Positions 47,746 through 59,132 of a stretch of DNA of 64,000 nt are shown here, one piece after another; position 1 is the first letter of the stretch; every line of letters begins with the position of its first letter. The stretch spans positions 264,001 through 328,000 of the forward strand of contig VICG01000003.1 in the NCBI GenBank assembly GCA_008692225.1, read 5' to 3'. Source of the DNA: Monilinia fructicola. Taxonomy: Eukaryota > Ascomycota > Leotiomycetes > Helotiales > Sclerotiniaceae. The notes under the pieces are model-generated. The model was not told the origin of the DNA. It ran no database searches and was given only the letters and a program-made list of their open reading frames with translations. The translations under genes were made by a program, and so were the position numbers.

Positions 47746-50569
47746 TTTTTTCGCGAGGACTAGTTCATTGAACTGTTTAGATTACCTGGTCCATCTCAAT
47801 AGGCTACCTCTGAGGGTTCTGTGAAAGCAATAGGCGCATCATTCTTTTCCTTGTCAACGATGCTTTTCGTGGGGTCTTGCTCTACATCATTGCTTATAGG
47901 AAAAGATGACCTTGCTTATGGGTGCCCCTGGGTGAGTCGACTTCTATTTTGCAATATCATGATATCTCCCCATGATCATTTCTCTATAGCGAGATAAACA
48001 CAACCGAAAGGAGAATTTCTTCGCACTAGATCTCCTGAGTGAACGAGTAATGATATTCTGCGCTGCCCGTTTGCTCTAGTGGTCTCTGAGGGTGCAAATC
48101 ATATCTTTTGTACAAGATAAACGAAGGAGTTATTATGGAGTTGAAGGGGATAATGTACTGTGGTATATTGAATGCATGTTGCAGTTCTACTGAGGTAGGA
48201 ATAATTGTTGGTGGTAGGGTTCTAACAGTTATATCACACGAAAAGATACATGAATATCATAATAGCTCCGCAGGAAAGATATGTCTTATTCAGGGTTCAT
48301 TGTAACTACCTAGGTATTATTTACTGCTTCAATGTAAATTTATGAGAAAATCATAAGTAAAGATTCGGAAACTGTTGTTAATGATTTGGTGGCTTAAAGT
48401 TATAAATCCTTGAATATATGCTGTATGGATTATTCTTGTGCTAATTATGAAATCTATGGAGGGGAGAACTACATGATAGTTCTTGAGGAGCTAGTGTGAC
48501 TAATACGTGAGGCTCCTTTGATCCCCAGGTGTTACATGATCTTCCCAACAGAAACATCTCAATATATGACGTATTTGAATTTTTCAGTTCATTATTAAAT
48601 CAAATCAAACCCAAACAATACTCCATTACCTGATTAGCCATACATGTTAATTTTTGTAAGCTCAAACATGAAGTTTACGTTGTAGTATTTGGTGCTGATA
48701 CGCCTTCTCTTGCAATTGGCAATTGGCAAAAATGAAGGGATTCCTGAAATACTCAAAATATATCATCACTACCGTAACACAGTGATTAGTCTGAGTATCT
48801 TTCTCATCCAAAATTTTACTCTCTTGAATGCCCCAACTATTACCATTTGTTGGTACTGCAAATGTTGATGGACAGTTAACCATATGAACCTAGTTATTTG
48901 ATTCATGATTTATGTACCGGTAGTTGAGTAGTTCATGGATAGTCTAAAGTAATTAACACATCAAAGAGGAATACACCAAGAAAAATCATGCTATTAATCA
49001 TGTAACAGTTGATAGATTAATAGATTGATAAAAGAGAGAAGCTGGATGTCCACCCCATAATATTAACCCATCAAATTCCACCCCTTACACGTGACTCAAT
49101 TACCCGAGATATGGAAAGGAGAATGAGAGCAAGCAAGCTACCAAAGAACATCCAAACCCCTTCAAACACCAGATCAAACCCAAAAAAACGATAAACACTA
49201 TAACCTACCCCCAATTAACCTATGCCATTTCAACAAAATTCAAATGTCAGCTTTAAAACTTGTAATCCCCAAGTTCCCATAAATCCATGTAGCCATGTGC
49301 CCTCCATCCAATCTTCAACCCCATCATCGACCTCAATTACTAGACCAACCATTTAAGTACAAAATCAAAAAGCTCAAGCCTCCACCCCCCAAGACCAAAG
49401 AACCAATCCCAATCCCAAAGCCTCAGCCTCGATTACTTAATCGACCAGCCGCGTTTCACACAACGAGTCTATTTATCAAACCCATTCCCACCTCAACCCC
49501 CAAGCACGAACAACCAACGCGACAGTTGGAAGGACCGCTGTAAGTCCCTGTTTTATTAATTCTCTCCCTATTCCCATCCTGCTGTTTGAACCTGTTTTTG
49601 CGCCTGGGTATTGTTTCTCGTCTTGATTCTCGTTGTCACTCTTTGTACGATTCCATTTGTCACTTTGGTCTTTGATCTCATCTCGTTTCGATGGACGTCG
49701 CATTGTTGTTCATTGGGATTCTTGGTTCTTTCGCGCTGTGTGCTGCTGTGGATGGACATCTCCTGGTTTCCATCTGTTTTCGTTTGGTAATTGGATGTCG
49801 CAACTCGCGACACTTCGATGAGAATCACTTCACACTTCACACTTCATACTTCATGATCGTTCTTGGTTTCTGTGTGCTCCGTACTGGAGTATACAGATAA
49901 CTGTGCAATTGTTCTTGTCTAGACCTGGGACTTTGGACTCTTCTACTCGTGGTGCTTCGATCGTAGGAGCATGTATGATTGTTTGTGCTACTTCTCTGCT
50001 ATCTTGTGTTCCCTGCAGACATGTGCAAAGAGATCCTGATAACAATTTCTCTTGCAACGGTACTTTGAGCCATCCAACTCATTATACCTTGACGAGAATA
50101 GCTGGATTCTCAGTTGTGTCTCTCTGCCTTTCTTCAGTCATACTGAAAGTCCAGAACGAAACTCCAATTGTACACCATTCTATCACATGCTTCTTGCTTT
50201 CCATCTTATTGTAGCCTGACGAGCAAAATTCCCATATCTGTTTCTGCAATTAGCTTTTCCATCCTTCTAGTGGAAGTTTTGGGACAGAACCTAAGTTTTT
50301 CTTTATCTAATCTCGTACATCAAGTCATCTATCAGTGCATATCATGACGACAATAGCGCTATTGTCCAATTTGATTCTATACCCTTTCCACTCGTAGTAG
50401 CAGTACAAGAACAGGAGTCTAATTTTGCTGAGTTTCGCCCTCTATCCTAACTCTTCCATCACTTCGATCCTGACGAGTAGGCTTTCATTGCTCACCTTGG
50501 TTCTTTAATACATCCAATCTCCAACCAGAGAGACTTCAATATCCCAATATTTCATTTCGTTTTTTTACT
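47746..50569. other. Gene-poor stretch
   Basis: About 2.8 kb without a recognised gene; one candidate exon is listed at 49295. An exact TACCTAGGTA lies at 48307. The right end probably contains the promoter and 5' UTR of the 50570 gene, with pyrimidine-rich stretches. Confidence 0.45.
49295..49543 (+). other. Candidate first exon ending at a GTAAGT donor
   Basis: An ATG at 49295 opens about 80 Pro/Lys-rich residues (RLLNRPAAFHTTSLF looks like a mitochondrial presequence). The frame runs directly into a consensus GTAAGT donor at about 49541. I found no matching downstream exon, so this could be a short gene, a spliced leader of the 50570 gene, or chance. Confidence 0.25.
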
Positions 50570-52699
50570 ATGCTAGCTTTGCACAGCTTGATGAGAACAC
50601 TTTATGCCCCTTGTCGAAGCAAAAAACTAACGTATGGTAGAAAGATGTCTGAGCATAGAGCTCAAAGTGAGTACAGCTACTCAAACAAGCAACCCCTACT
50701 AACCCAACTAGAAGAACCGCGAGTTATCTCGCCCACCCTCCGCCTTGCCTCTCCTCCCTCTCCTCCCACCCGACCCCCTCCTCCACCCCCGTTGTCCAGC
50801 TCAGCGACAACAAATATTGGGATCTCAATGCCCAAATTGAGATCCAATATCCATAGCGATGAGATTCCCGCCCAGAATCCCATCGACCAAGCCGAGCTGG
50901 ACAACGGGCGACCAGACAACAGGGAGAAGATTCACTTTTCGGGAAGTAGTCGGGCCGGGCCGGTCGAAGCGAGGCCATCAGACCATTATTTAATCGCGTC
51001 TCTGCCACCCCAACCCCTCACCCGCAAACCTCGCACTCGCACCATGCGACCCTCGCGCCCCCTCCCCCACTCCACCACATCCCCTTCCATTCTACCCTCC
51101 CCATCTGCTCGCCCCACCCCACAAAACGCACTAGACCGCGACGGTGCCATCAGCCGCCTGGACCGATACTCCAAGATAATCACCCCACCGCCGCCCACCA
51201 CCGCCGGACCCTCTCGCCCCAGCGGCCTGAGAACCACCACCTTCGCCTCCATGGATAACATTAGCGAAAAAAACGAACCCGCACCCCACCCCTCCTCCTC
51301 CTCCTCCTCCAACGAACCTTTGCGAAAACCGCGATTCCCCCATCATTTCGGCCTGGCGACTGCTCGTCAGGGCATGCAGAAGGCGCTGTCGAGCATTCGG
51401 CCCACGCCTACCATCACCGGCCTCTCGTTGCGCAAGAAGCCCAGCGCATCCACGCTCCCACGCGCCCCAGCCCACACCAACACCCACACCAGCACGACGC
51501 ACAGAATGGAGATCGGAGCCCCGAACGGTGTCGTCAAGAAGACGCCCGAGGAGTTGGCGAAAATGCTTCGCGAGATGGGATACGCGGGCGATCTCCCAGC
51601 CCACCACCGCGGCTCTGGCTCAAAGGGCAGAGTCGGGGCTGCGGTCGAGGGAGCGGAGATCGACGGGGCGGTGGACGGCGAGAGGAGGAGCGGTAAGGGA
51701 GTGGTGGGTAGTGGGTCGATGGCTTCGATGTCGACGGATGCTTCGACGCGTGGTCCTTTGGTTCCTGTCACGCTACCTGTCGCGGCTCCTCCGCCGCTGT
51801 CGGAAAAGCAACGGGGTAAGCTGCCTGCGAGAGATGAGTCGTCGAGCTCGGTCGAAGCGGCGGTGGAGACGGAGTCGCTGATTCGTGATACGGAGGAGAA
51901 GCCGGTGGGCTGGTATGCGACGGCGACGCTGGATGAGATTCGGGCTACGCTTCCCAAGGTCAGGAAGGAGGATCTGATTCCTAGTGAGGAGATCCCTGGG
52001 TTTCTCGCGGGCTTGTTGCGGGATTTCGAGCTTCTGAAGAGTGTGAGTGCGTGGAGGAGTGAGCAGGTTGAGAGGGAGGTGGAGACGCTGGTCGAGGCGC
52101 ATTTGGCGAAGATCTGTGGGGATAAAGAGGCTGTGGTGGGTGAGGCGGGAGATGATGATGCGGATGATGAGGATGAGGATGACGATGTTGATGAGGATGG
52201 CAATAAGAATTATACCTGGGGAGAGTTTGGAGAACCGGATCCGAGATTTGTCGATTGTGGGTGGGGACAGGTGGATGTTAGTTCGAAGGGGGTGCGAAAT
52301 TGTTGGTTTGTGTTTGGGGATGTGGAGGATGTGCTTGGGGGACCGAAGTGTCCGCTCACGCATGGCGGGTCTGCGGAGGATCGGGAGGATCGTGAGAGTG
52401 AGAGTGCTGGTGTGACTGAGGAATCTATTCGTGAGACCGACAAAGCTGAGGAAGCCGACCACGCTGAGGAAGCCGACCACGCTGAGGAAGCCGACCACTC
52501 TGAGGAAGCCGACCACGCTGAGGAAGCCGACCACGCTCAGGAAGCCGACCACGTTCAGGATCAACAATCTACCCACACAATAATCGACGAAGACGAAGAT
52601 GACGAGAAAGACCGCTTTGCAGATGCTGATGAGGATTACGACGAGGACGCTCAGAAATTGACGCAGGTCCAGATTCTGCTGAGAGAGGGCATGCTTTGA
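50570..52699 (+). CDS. Disordered acidic protein with EEADHA repeats
   Basis: A 709-residue intron-free frame. Starts at 50570 and 50646 are both possible; the second (MSEHRAQSEYS) begins the compositionally uniform part. The N-terminal half is Pro/Ser-rich with poly-Pro and poly-Ser tracts. A more ordered region lies in the middle (KKTPEELAKMLREMGYAGDL; EEIPGFLAGLLRDFELLKSV; AWRSEQVEREVETLVEAHL). A conserved-looking stretch follows an acidic run (NYTWGEFGEPDPRFVDCGWG; RNCWFVFGDVEDVLGG). Six EEADHA-type hexapeptides lie near the C-terminus, then an acidic tail. No known domain is recognised; no signal peptide or TM segment. GC-rich codon use creates many long spurious frames on the other strand. 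Confidence 0.72.
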   Translation: MLALHSLMRTLYAPCRSKKLTYGRKMSEHRAQSEYSYSNKQPLLTQLEEPRVISPTLRLASPPSPPTRPPPPPPLSSSATTNIGISMPKLRSNIHSDEIPAQNPIDQAELDNGRPDNREKIHFSGSSRAGPVEARPSDHYLIASLPPQPLTRKPRTRTMRPSRPLPHSTTSPSILPSPSARPTPQNALDRDGAISRLDRYSKIITPPPPTTAGPSRPSGLRTTTFASMDNISEKNEPAPHPSSSSSSNEPLRKPRFPHHFGLATARQGMQKALSSIRPTPTITGLSLRKKPSASTLPRAPAHTNTHTSTTHRMEIGAPNGVVKKTPEELAKMLREMGYAGDLPAHHRGSGSKGRVGAAVEGAEIDGAVDGERRSGKGVVGSGSMASMSTDASTRGPLVPVTLPVAAPPPLSEKQRGKLPARDESSSSVEAAVETESLIRDTEEKPVGWYATATLDEIRATLPKVRKEDLIPSEEIPGFLAGLLRDFELLKSVSAWRSEQVEREVETLVEAHLAKICGDKEAVVGEAGDDDADDEDEDDDVDEDGNKNYTWGEFGEPDPRFVDCGWGQVDVSSKGVRNCWFVFGDVEDVLGGPKCPLTHGGSAEDREDRESESAGVTEESIRETDKAEEADHAEEADHAEEADHSEEADHAEEADHAQEADHVQDQQSTHTIIDEDEDDEKDRFADADEDYDEDAQKLTQVQILLREGML
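52445..52552 (+). repeat. 18-bp coding minisatellite, six copies
   Basis: Six consecutive copies of GCTGAGGAAGCCGACCAC with single-base variants (ACTCTGAG, GCTCAGG, GTTCAGG), in frame, encoding (A/S)(E/Q)EADH. The near-identity at DNA level shows recent expansion. Confidence 0.95.
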
Positions 52700-53542
52700 T
52701 AGCGTGAACCTCATTCCTCAACGAATGGTATGCAATGCGTCCGATGCACCCAGCATGCACTCTTTTCGACACTGATGCCACAGAAAATGCCTCTACATCC
52801 GCGTTTTTTGGTTGGCGAGTTTGATGTTTGGATGTATGAATTGACGGATCAGACTTTGGATGGATGGATGGATGGTTGCGACATGAACTTTTCCCGATAC
52901 GTCTGTACACTGACAGAGAGACCTGCATTCTCACCACTACTTCACGCTCTCACCTAGTCAGTACTTACTACCTTGCCACTTATGAAACCTCCAACTGGAT
53001 TCTCAAATGGAGATTCCCACACACCACAGACGATCAAAAACCCCCAACAGGAAGGCCATCAAAAAGCCCCTTCGCCTCACCACATCCTCACATAAGCAAG
53101 GCTCAAGAGATCTCCATTCCCCAGGCTATTTCCAAGACTGTTTTCCGAGGTTATCTTCCCGTGTTACGTTACTTTACTTTACATTTCCTTCACTGTATTT
53201 CTAGTTCTATGCTACTCAATAGCTGCCAATTCCACTCGTATCCAAGCCGAGAGATCATCCATCTACATATATATTGACGAACTGAGATTCCTCCTCCATT
53301 GTGCTTTGCACTCCCAAACTCCCCTCGTAGATCCAATATCCATCCATGCTATCCATGCGAAACCCTCGCATGTTCATTTTTGTCTTACACCCCAAACTCC
53401 GTCGCTGAAGATCCGTGTTTCTGCTTTGTGTGTCAATCGTATAGTATCGTATCCTTACCTAACGCGTCACAGACACGCTACTTTAATAGCCCAATACGCC
53501 CTGGCATGGAGCCACCTCAGCCCGCTGAGGCAATCTCTATCT
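52700..53542. other. Intergenic between convergent genes
   Basis: About 840 bp of 3' flank between two converging genes. Open frames on the plus strand (52864-53277, 53299-53746) overlap UTR-like, pyrimidine-rich DNA and the minus gene's last exon; not supported. Confidence 0.5.
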
Positions 53543-55875
53543 CTACCTCCTCCCCCCATCCCCCACAACCCTAAACTCCCTCCCGCCCCCCTTCTTTCCA
53601 TTCGCCATCCCCTCACCATCAACCCCCCCGCCATCCACATCCACAAACCTCAAGTTCGTCCTCAAAACCCAATCTGGCAAGGGAATCTTTCCCCTCACCC
53701 CTCCAGGCAACAATCGTCCAAACTCCGAGTCCCTCGTCGCGGCTAGGATCGCAGAGAATGATTTATTATGCGAGCGTCCGTTGATATGGTATGCGTATGC
53801 GCCGAGAGCGTTTGCGATAAAAGCGATGAGTATTGCAATGCCGTAGGAGATGAGGAGGGTAGAGGAGTGGTAGGCGTAGACATTTATGTATGTCGTGGAG
53901 AGGACGGAGGTATTGAGTGATGGACTTGAATTGTGGTTAGTTTTATTTTATTTATGTGGAGGGTGAAGAAAACGTACGATAATAAATTACTGTTCATGAA
54001 ACTACATGTGATGTTCCACGCCAGCTCTTCAATTAGGCTTTCCAGTGTGGCGTTTCTTGCAAGTTTGATGTCTTGGGCTCTCTGGTCGCCTACAATTGTA
54101 TTATTCTTTCCCATGGGATCGTTTGACCTTCTCTCAAAGAATGCATCTAGATCTGAACTTCCAAGCAAGGAAGTATGGGCGATCTGGGTGGTGATTTCAG
54201 AAAAGTAGGTACTGGGTAGATCTGGATGTGAAGGAGGGGCTTGAAAGATACCTATTGACCCAACTATCAGGTCAGTGAGAGACCACATGTAGGCGGAGTA
54301 AGCGTGTTGGACCATGAGGCTATTGGATATGGGTGTATTAATATCTGGGTAAGGAACGATGTCAAGTATTTCGAGAGACTTTTGAGTGACGGTTTGAATG
54401 CCTTCTTCAAAAGTGACATTGAGGTTATAAGACGCATTGTGCAGGGCACAAACTGTATAATGATCCTCGGTTTCAAATGATTCCGATCTGGAATAACGGG
54501 TATACGCCATCCAAAGTTCATTTGAAGCATTTTGAGGTTGTTGAACTCTCATTTGAGGAACCAAGGAAACTCCGTTATTTGGCAATGAGCTATTGCCATA
54601 ATTCCCTAAATTAGGAACGAAAGAGTAGTAATAATTCGAGATTTCCTTGGTCGACCCTGTGATGTTTACAATAGATTGTTGTCGGAAGTTCTCTATGATT
54701 TTAGAGGTCGCCGCATCAGCCGCATTGCATTTCACAGTTGGCGCATAAAATTGTATGTCGTAAGTTGCATTTGAGAATGGAGCATTGATTGGTAAAATTT
54801 GGCCTTGAGTTGCGGTGGCGGTTGATAATCGAGTGATGATTGTTCGCGGTCCGAGAAACAGTTGGTTTTGTTGGTTGTTCACTGGTGCAGAATAGGTAAA
54901 TCTTGATGCTTGATTTGGCCCATACATATCGAGAGATGAAACGTTAGCCGCTCTTTGAATGACCTTCGTACTGGGCATAACAAAAAGTGTCCCAGGAGCA
55001 AGCAAGGAAGCAATTGGCAAAGACCTGTAGAGTAATAAGTACACGAACATTGATACCACCATAGAGACACAGCTTCATCATCCAACTCCAAAACAAAGCA
55101 AACAATGTTGAGAAGAGCAGAGCTTCCAACGAACTCTGGAATTGACGAATCTCATGAAGGAAGCAAAATCAACTAACCATGCAGCCATCGCCAGCAACGA
55201 TCCAAGCTTAAGTTTCCATAACATTTCCGTATTCAACATTGATAAAACGCATGTGTCGGCAACGAACGCAGCATCAAGACAGTTGACAGAGACTTTCGTA
55301 TCCTTGTGGTAAAGAGATTTCCAAAGCCATTGGGTATAAGCAAACCCAACCGAGCTGACCAGACATACTTGTGAGACGAAAGCAAAAGTGGTTCCATATC
55401 TATGATGCAGCATTAGTACTTGCTCAAACATACAAAGAAGGCCGGGGTGATAGATCTTGGCGCAGAGAAGTAATTACCTCAAGGTCCATTGCTGTGAGTG
55501 TTCATCTCCAACTTGTTTTCCCACCATGCAATTATAAAATACATGATGGGCGATACTTGCAAGAATTCCAATCAAAAGATTTCCTCCCATCAAGATGGGC
55601 GAACGCCAAAAGATTCCATCGTGATAATGATGAAGACTTGATTCCGAATTTTCCACCAGATTATCCTCTGTTCGATCAAAAGGTCTGATTGTTGCGTGAC
55701 TTCTATTCTCATCAGAAGTTTCTGATTTCGTAGATATATTTGATTGAACTGAATCTACTCGAACAGGATATGGCCTCTTCTCCTCATCCGCGTCATTTTG
55801 ATCTCGATGATCTGAAGCTTCTTGGTTGTGACTCTGATTGAGGAAAAAGTCCCCCCTCCTTTCGTGTTCATCCAT
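53543..55875 (-). CDS. Fungal membrane protein with large N-glycosylated ectodomain
   Basis: Five exons (55875-55478, 55399-55178, 55133-55104, 55024-53978, 53924-53543) sum to 693 codons, i.e. 692 residues. An acidic cytosolic N-terminus leads to TM segments (SPILMGGNLLIGILASIA; TTFAFVSQVCLVSSVGFAY; a third made across two introns, LGSLLAMAACSLEALLFSTL to SLPIASLLAPGTLFV). An ectodomain of about 400 residues carries many N-glycosylation sequons (NVS, NAT, NIT, NSS, NAS, NVT, NNT). A final TM (LLISYGIAILIAFIANALGA) and a tail follow, beginning NGRSHNKSFSAILAATRD. This architecture matches a large family of uncharacterised filamentous-fungal membrane proteins. Function unknown; a surface or sensing role is only a guess. 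The 30-nt third exon is inferred from frame and splice sites; an upstream non-coding or coding exon is possible. Confidence 0.8.
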
Positions 55876-58197
55876 CGCAGTTATATCTTTTGCGTTTGTT
55901 TCTTGAATATGATTCGCCGCGAGCAAGTATTGATTTGGACTTCCAAGGTTGTCGGGTAGCTTAAGAATATCCTTTCGATCTGTCTCTCATGATGACCGAA
56001 TGGCGAATTGTTCCAAGGGCGAGTTGTTATCGTTGGGCCATGAAAAGTTGAATTGTCTATTATCTAATTATCGTTCCAAGCTTGCTAGAGATGGATTATT
56101 GAATCTCGATTAGGTTAAACCATTGATAGCTGGAGGTTCTAGTCCCAAGTTGTTGCAACCCCGCGGCCAAATCAAGTAGTCCTGGTCTAGTGGTCGTGGC
56201 GCCAATAGATCTTATCATATAGAACTAACAAACGAATATATATTATTCCAAGGTTATTACAGTACAACTGGAATAAGAAATAGGGAGCGAGTATTAGAAT
56301 TAGATCAATTCGACTCGCCGGACGGAGTACATTTCAACTTCGATTAAAGTCCTGGTGGTCTCGAATCTTTCAACCCACTTTCTCTCAAACTCAAATTAAT
56401 GAAAAGCTTGAACGACGACGAGTACGCGAGGGTTTATTCAAACAGGGAGAGATTATTATGAATCATTGAATGAAATGCGTAATCATTATTGTAGTATAAC
56501 TTGGAGGGTGCAGTAAGGTTAAAGACGTTTATATATTTGAAACTTCCTAAGTTGAGATTTGATCAAGCTTTAATGAATCTAAGCTTTTACTTCCAAGACT
56601 TACGTTGGTGGTTATACTCGAGTAAAGGGAAAGGGAAAGGGAAAGGGAAAGGGGAAGGGGTAAGACGGGAAGAAGACAACGTGGAATCGGTAGATTGTAA
56701 CGGTTGAAGTGACCATGTATCATGTATCTAATTACAACCTGAAAGTAAGGTCACCAATACCAATACCAAGTCTGAAAATGAAGATTCATCACACCAGGGA
56801 TACTGATTAGTAGCTGATTGAGGCTATATTGATCAAGGGTTAAGGTTACCGGTATCGAAATGTATTTGCAGCATCATAAATCCATGAAGAACTAATTATG
56901 GCTGAATCATGGAGGTGGCGTTGCCCCAGAAGAGGAGGATTATGTAAGACTTAGTTACATCCATGGATATCATATACAGTACGGAGTATATACCTCGTAC
57001 CTAGTGTACTAATAGTATGCATCTATATATATGATAATTGTGGCAGGATCGTGATGTATGCATGGATTCGTCCGAACACGTGGGGACAGGATATGAATGT
57101 ACGTATTATACGTGTACTCCCCGGCCAGCTGTACTAATAAGTACAAAGTACTTCCAAGGTTACTTACTGTACAGTAACCTTACGTATTAGATATGCTGCT
57201 ACCTATGATCCTCTCGTCAAATGTACCACCCAGCAGCTGGAGCTGGAGCTGGAGCAGAAGGATTAGACGAATCAAGCAAGGTACGAAATCCGTGGATAGT
57301 AATTAGTGACTCGCTTACTTAGCATCAATAATAAGCATACAGTATCAAATTACAGTATTGAGACAGACAATAATCATCGGATAGAGAAAAGATTGAGGTC
57401 CACGGGCGTGTTAAGTCATCCCTCTTACTTCTCTTACCAAGTACCTACTACCTATTACCCATTACCTATTATTTGATCTCATTTCCATATCACTACCTCG
57501 GGGTCTATCATCCATGGATGGCTCAAATAAGGTTATTCTAATCCGAACCGGAATCGTTCAACTCGGATTCTATAGCTCGGGTAGGGCAGAATGCTGGAAT
57601 TGTCATTCGTGGAGGAAAAGACGATCAAACAATCGCATCTATCGCATCTATCGTATCTATCGTATCTATTGTACCTACTACCTACCGTACCTAGGTAGTC
57701 TGTAGACTCTGTACACTGTACAGTGCTGCATGTCTATCGTATTCCATTTAGAATTTCTAATCCATCCATGGATTCGGATGTACCGGACATTTCGAGCTTC
57801 CTAGATGAAAGATCATAATTAGATGATGTTATCGAGACGAAGTGTAACGGCCATTAATTTCATCTCTGTTTCATCCCCTTGCCCCTCAATTGACAACCAT
57901 GACAATCCTCCATTTCCGAGAATTACCCGTGACATTGTCCAAACATCTTTCAGAATCCTCATGAGCCCAATCCTTCCTCTCATCAATGATCATCCTTCTC
58001 CTCCGCCCTCCGCCCTCCAAAACAGATGAGGAATCTTCATCTGATTACAGTACTGTATCTCTCCTTTCCACCATCACCCTATCCGCATCCGCATCTTCCA
58101 TGTTCGTCCATCACCGTGTTTCAACCCCATATCTTCCACAACCATAAACCAATAACCATGAACAATCAACCATAAACCGTAAGCCGCACATTCTCCC
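55876..58197. other. Gene-poor stretch with G-rich and palindromic motifs
   Basis: About 2.3 kb, no gene supported. Contains a GGGAAA array (56627-56660), a TACGGAGTA motif (56980), a 9-bp inverted repeat with an 8-nt loop (57156-57181), a GCATCTATC repeat (about 57636-57670), TACCTAGGTA at 57688 and CACTGTACAGTG near 57714. Confidence 0.5.
56627..56660 (+). repeat. GGGAAA array, G-quadruplex-type motif
   Basis: Six runs of three or four G separated by AAA or AA satisfy the (G3+ N1-7)x4 pattern on the plus strand, in non-coding DNA. Confidence 0.85.
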
Positions 58198-59097
58198 TCA
58201 ACCTCCTCCCACCTTCCTCCCCCTAACCACAAACATCGGATCTTCAAATCCTAATCCCCCCTCCTTCAAAATCACCTCTTCCACCCCCTCCCACCCCCCA
58301 CTAGCCCAAAAATACCCACCCACCCATCTCCTCCTCTCCTCATCGTCCATCCTCAACCACCTCCCCACAACCTTAGTAGGAAAACACCGATTACTAAACG
58401 CCATATGAGCCACCCCCCCATCCTTCAACACCCTCCCAATTTCCGCAAACACCTCAATCGGCCGCGCCAAATAATCCACCGACACATTACAAATCACCAC
58501 ATCCACCGACGAATCACGCAGCCCCTCGAACCTCGGCTCGGCGTTCAAATCATGCACCGAGTAGCTGGTGAGATGCGGGTTCCGTTGCAACTCCAACGCA
58601 TTCATCCCGATTCCTATCATGACGCCGGGCTTGAGCGCAGACGGTAGGTGCGAGACCCATGATGAGCAGATGTCGAGGACGGCTGACGTCGGGGCGATGT
58701 GGGCGGAATAGTAGAGCTCCAACGCGGCGATGGCGCCCTCGTCGATGTGCTGCACAAACCGCGGTTGAGAATACCATTCCGCGTCTGGCGACTCGTCGCG
58801 ACGATGGAAATCCGAGGGGGTAAAGGCGAAGGTGGCGGATAGAGCGAGCGGGGGAGGGGTGTGATTCGCGGGAGGGGAAATCGGGATGCAGAATCGCTGG
58901 TCATGGTTCGTGTACAGGTGGCGTTCCGGGCGGCGGTCAAGGAATGGATGATGTTTCGCGAAAAGAAGGATTTTGTGAGAGGACGATACATTGATGTTTG
59001 AAGGTGGGAATTTGTATGATGGTAGTTTTTTGAGCTTGGTGTCGAAGGAAGCTTCAAACCAAAGATTGTTCTTTTGAGGGGTTGAAAAGTGGTATCG
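58198..59097 (-). CDS. SAM-dependent methyltransferase (class I)
   Basis: A continuous frame to a stop at 58198. Motifs: VLDICSSWVSHLP (motif I region, with Ser-Trp in place of the usual Gly-rich loop), MIGIGMNALELQRN, SVHDLNAEPRFE, SSVDVVICNVSVDYLARP (motif post-I/II) and EIGRVLKDGGVAHMAFSNR (motif III), which is the class I fold order. Upstream, the same frame stays open and protein-like (HLYTNHDQRFCIPISPP; ALSATFAFTPSDFHRRDES; EWYSQPRFVQHIDEGAIAAL) to a TGA at 59098 but contains no ATG. The start codon must therefore lie in an upstream exon; an acceptor CAAAAG just before NNLWFEASF (about 59071) is plausible. The substrate is unknown. An overlapping open frame with an ATG on the same strand (58617-59132) is a shadow. 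Confidence 0.78.
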   Translation of the reverse strand, partial: RYHFSTPQKNNLWFEASFDTKLKKLPSYKFPPSNINVSSSHKILLFAKHHPFLDRRPERHLYTNHDQRFCIPISPPANHTPPPLALSATFAFTPSDFHRRDESPDAEWYSQPRFVQHIDEGAIAALELYYSAHIAPTSAVLDICSSWVSHLPSALKPGVMIGIGMNALELQRNPHLTSYSVHDLNAEPRFEGLRDSSVDVVICNVSVDYLARPIEVFAEIGRVLKDGGVAHMAFSNRCFPTKVVGRWLRMDDEERRRWVGGYFWASGGWEGVEEVILKEGGLGFEDPMFVVRGRKVGGG

Positions 59098-59132
59098 TCA
59101 TCGAAGTTTAGAAGCTTAAATTGATAGATCAA

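Noticed and set aside
48065..48115. tRNA-like stretch with CTCTAGTGGTCTCTGAGG
   Set aside because: Resembles a D-arm/A-box but no anticodon arm, T-loop or acceptor pairing could be found.
51367..52714. Long minus-strand ORFs opposite the acidic protein gene
   Set aside because: Produced by GC-rich codon bias and the 18-bp repeat; composition is low-complexity Ser/Arg/Leu with no domain.
56130..56210. tRNA-like elements GGTTCTAGTCCC and GGTCTAGTGGTCGTGGC
   Set aside because: B-box-like and A-box-like strings occur in the wrong order and cannot be folded into a cloverleaf.
58617..59132. 171-residue minus-strand ORF with an ATG, overlapping the methyltransferase
   Set aside because: The other frame over the same bases reads as continuous, motif-bearing methyltransferase sequence; this one is Pro/Ser-rich shadow.
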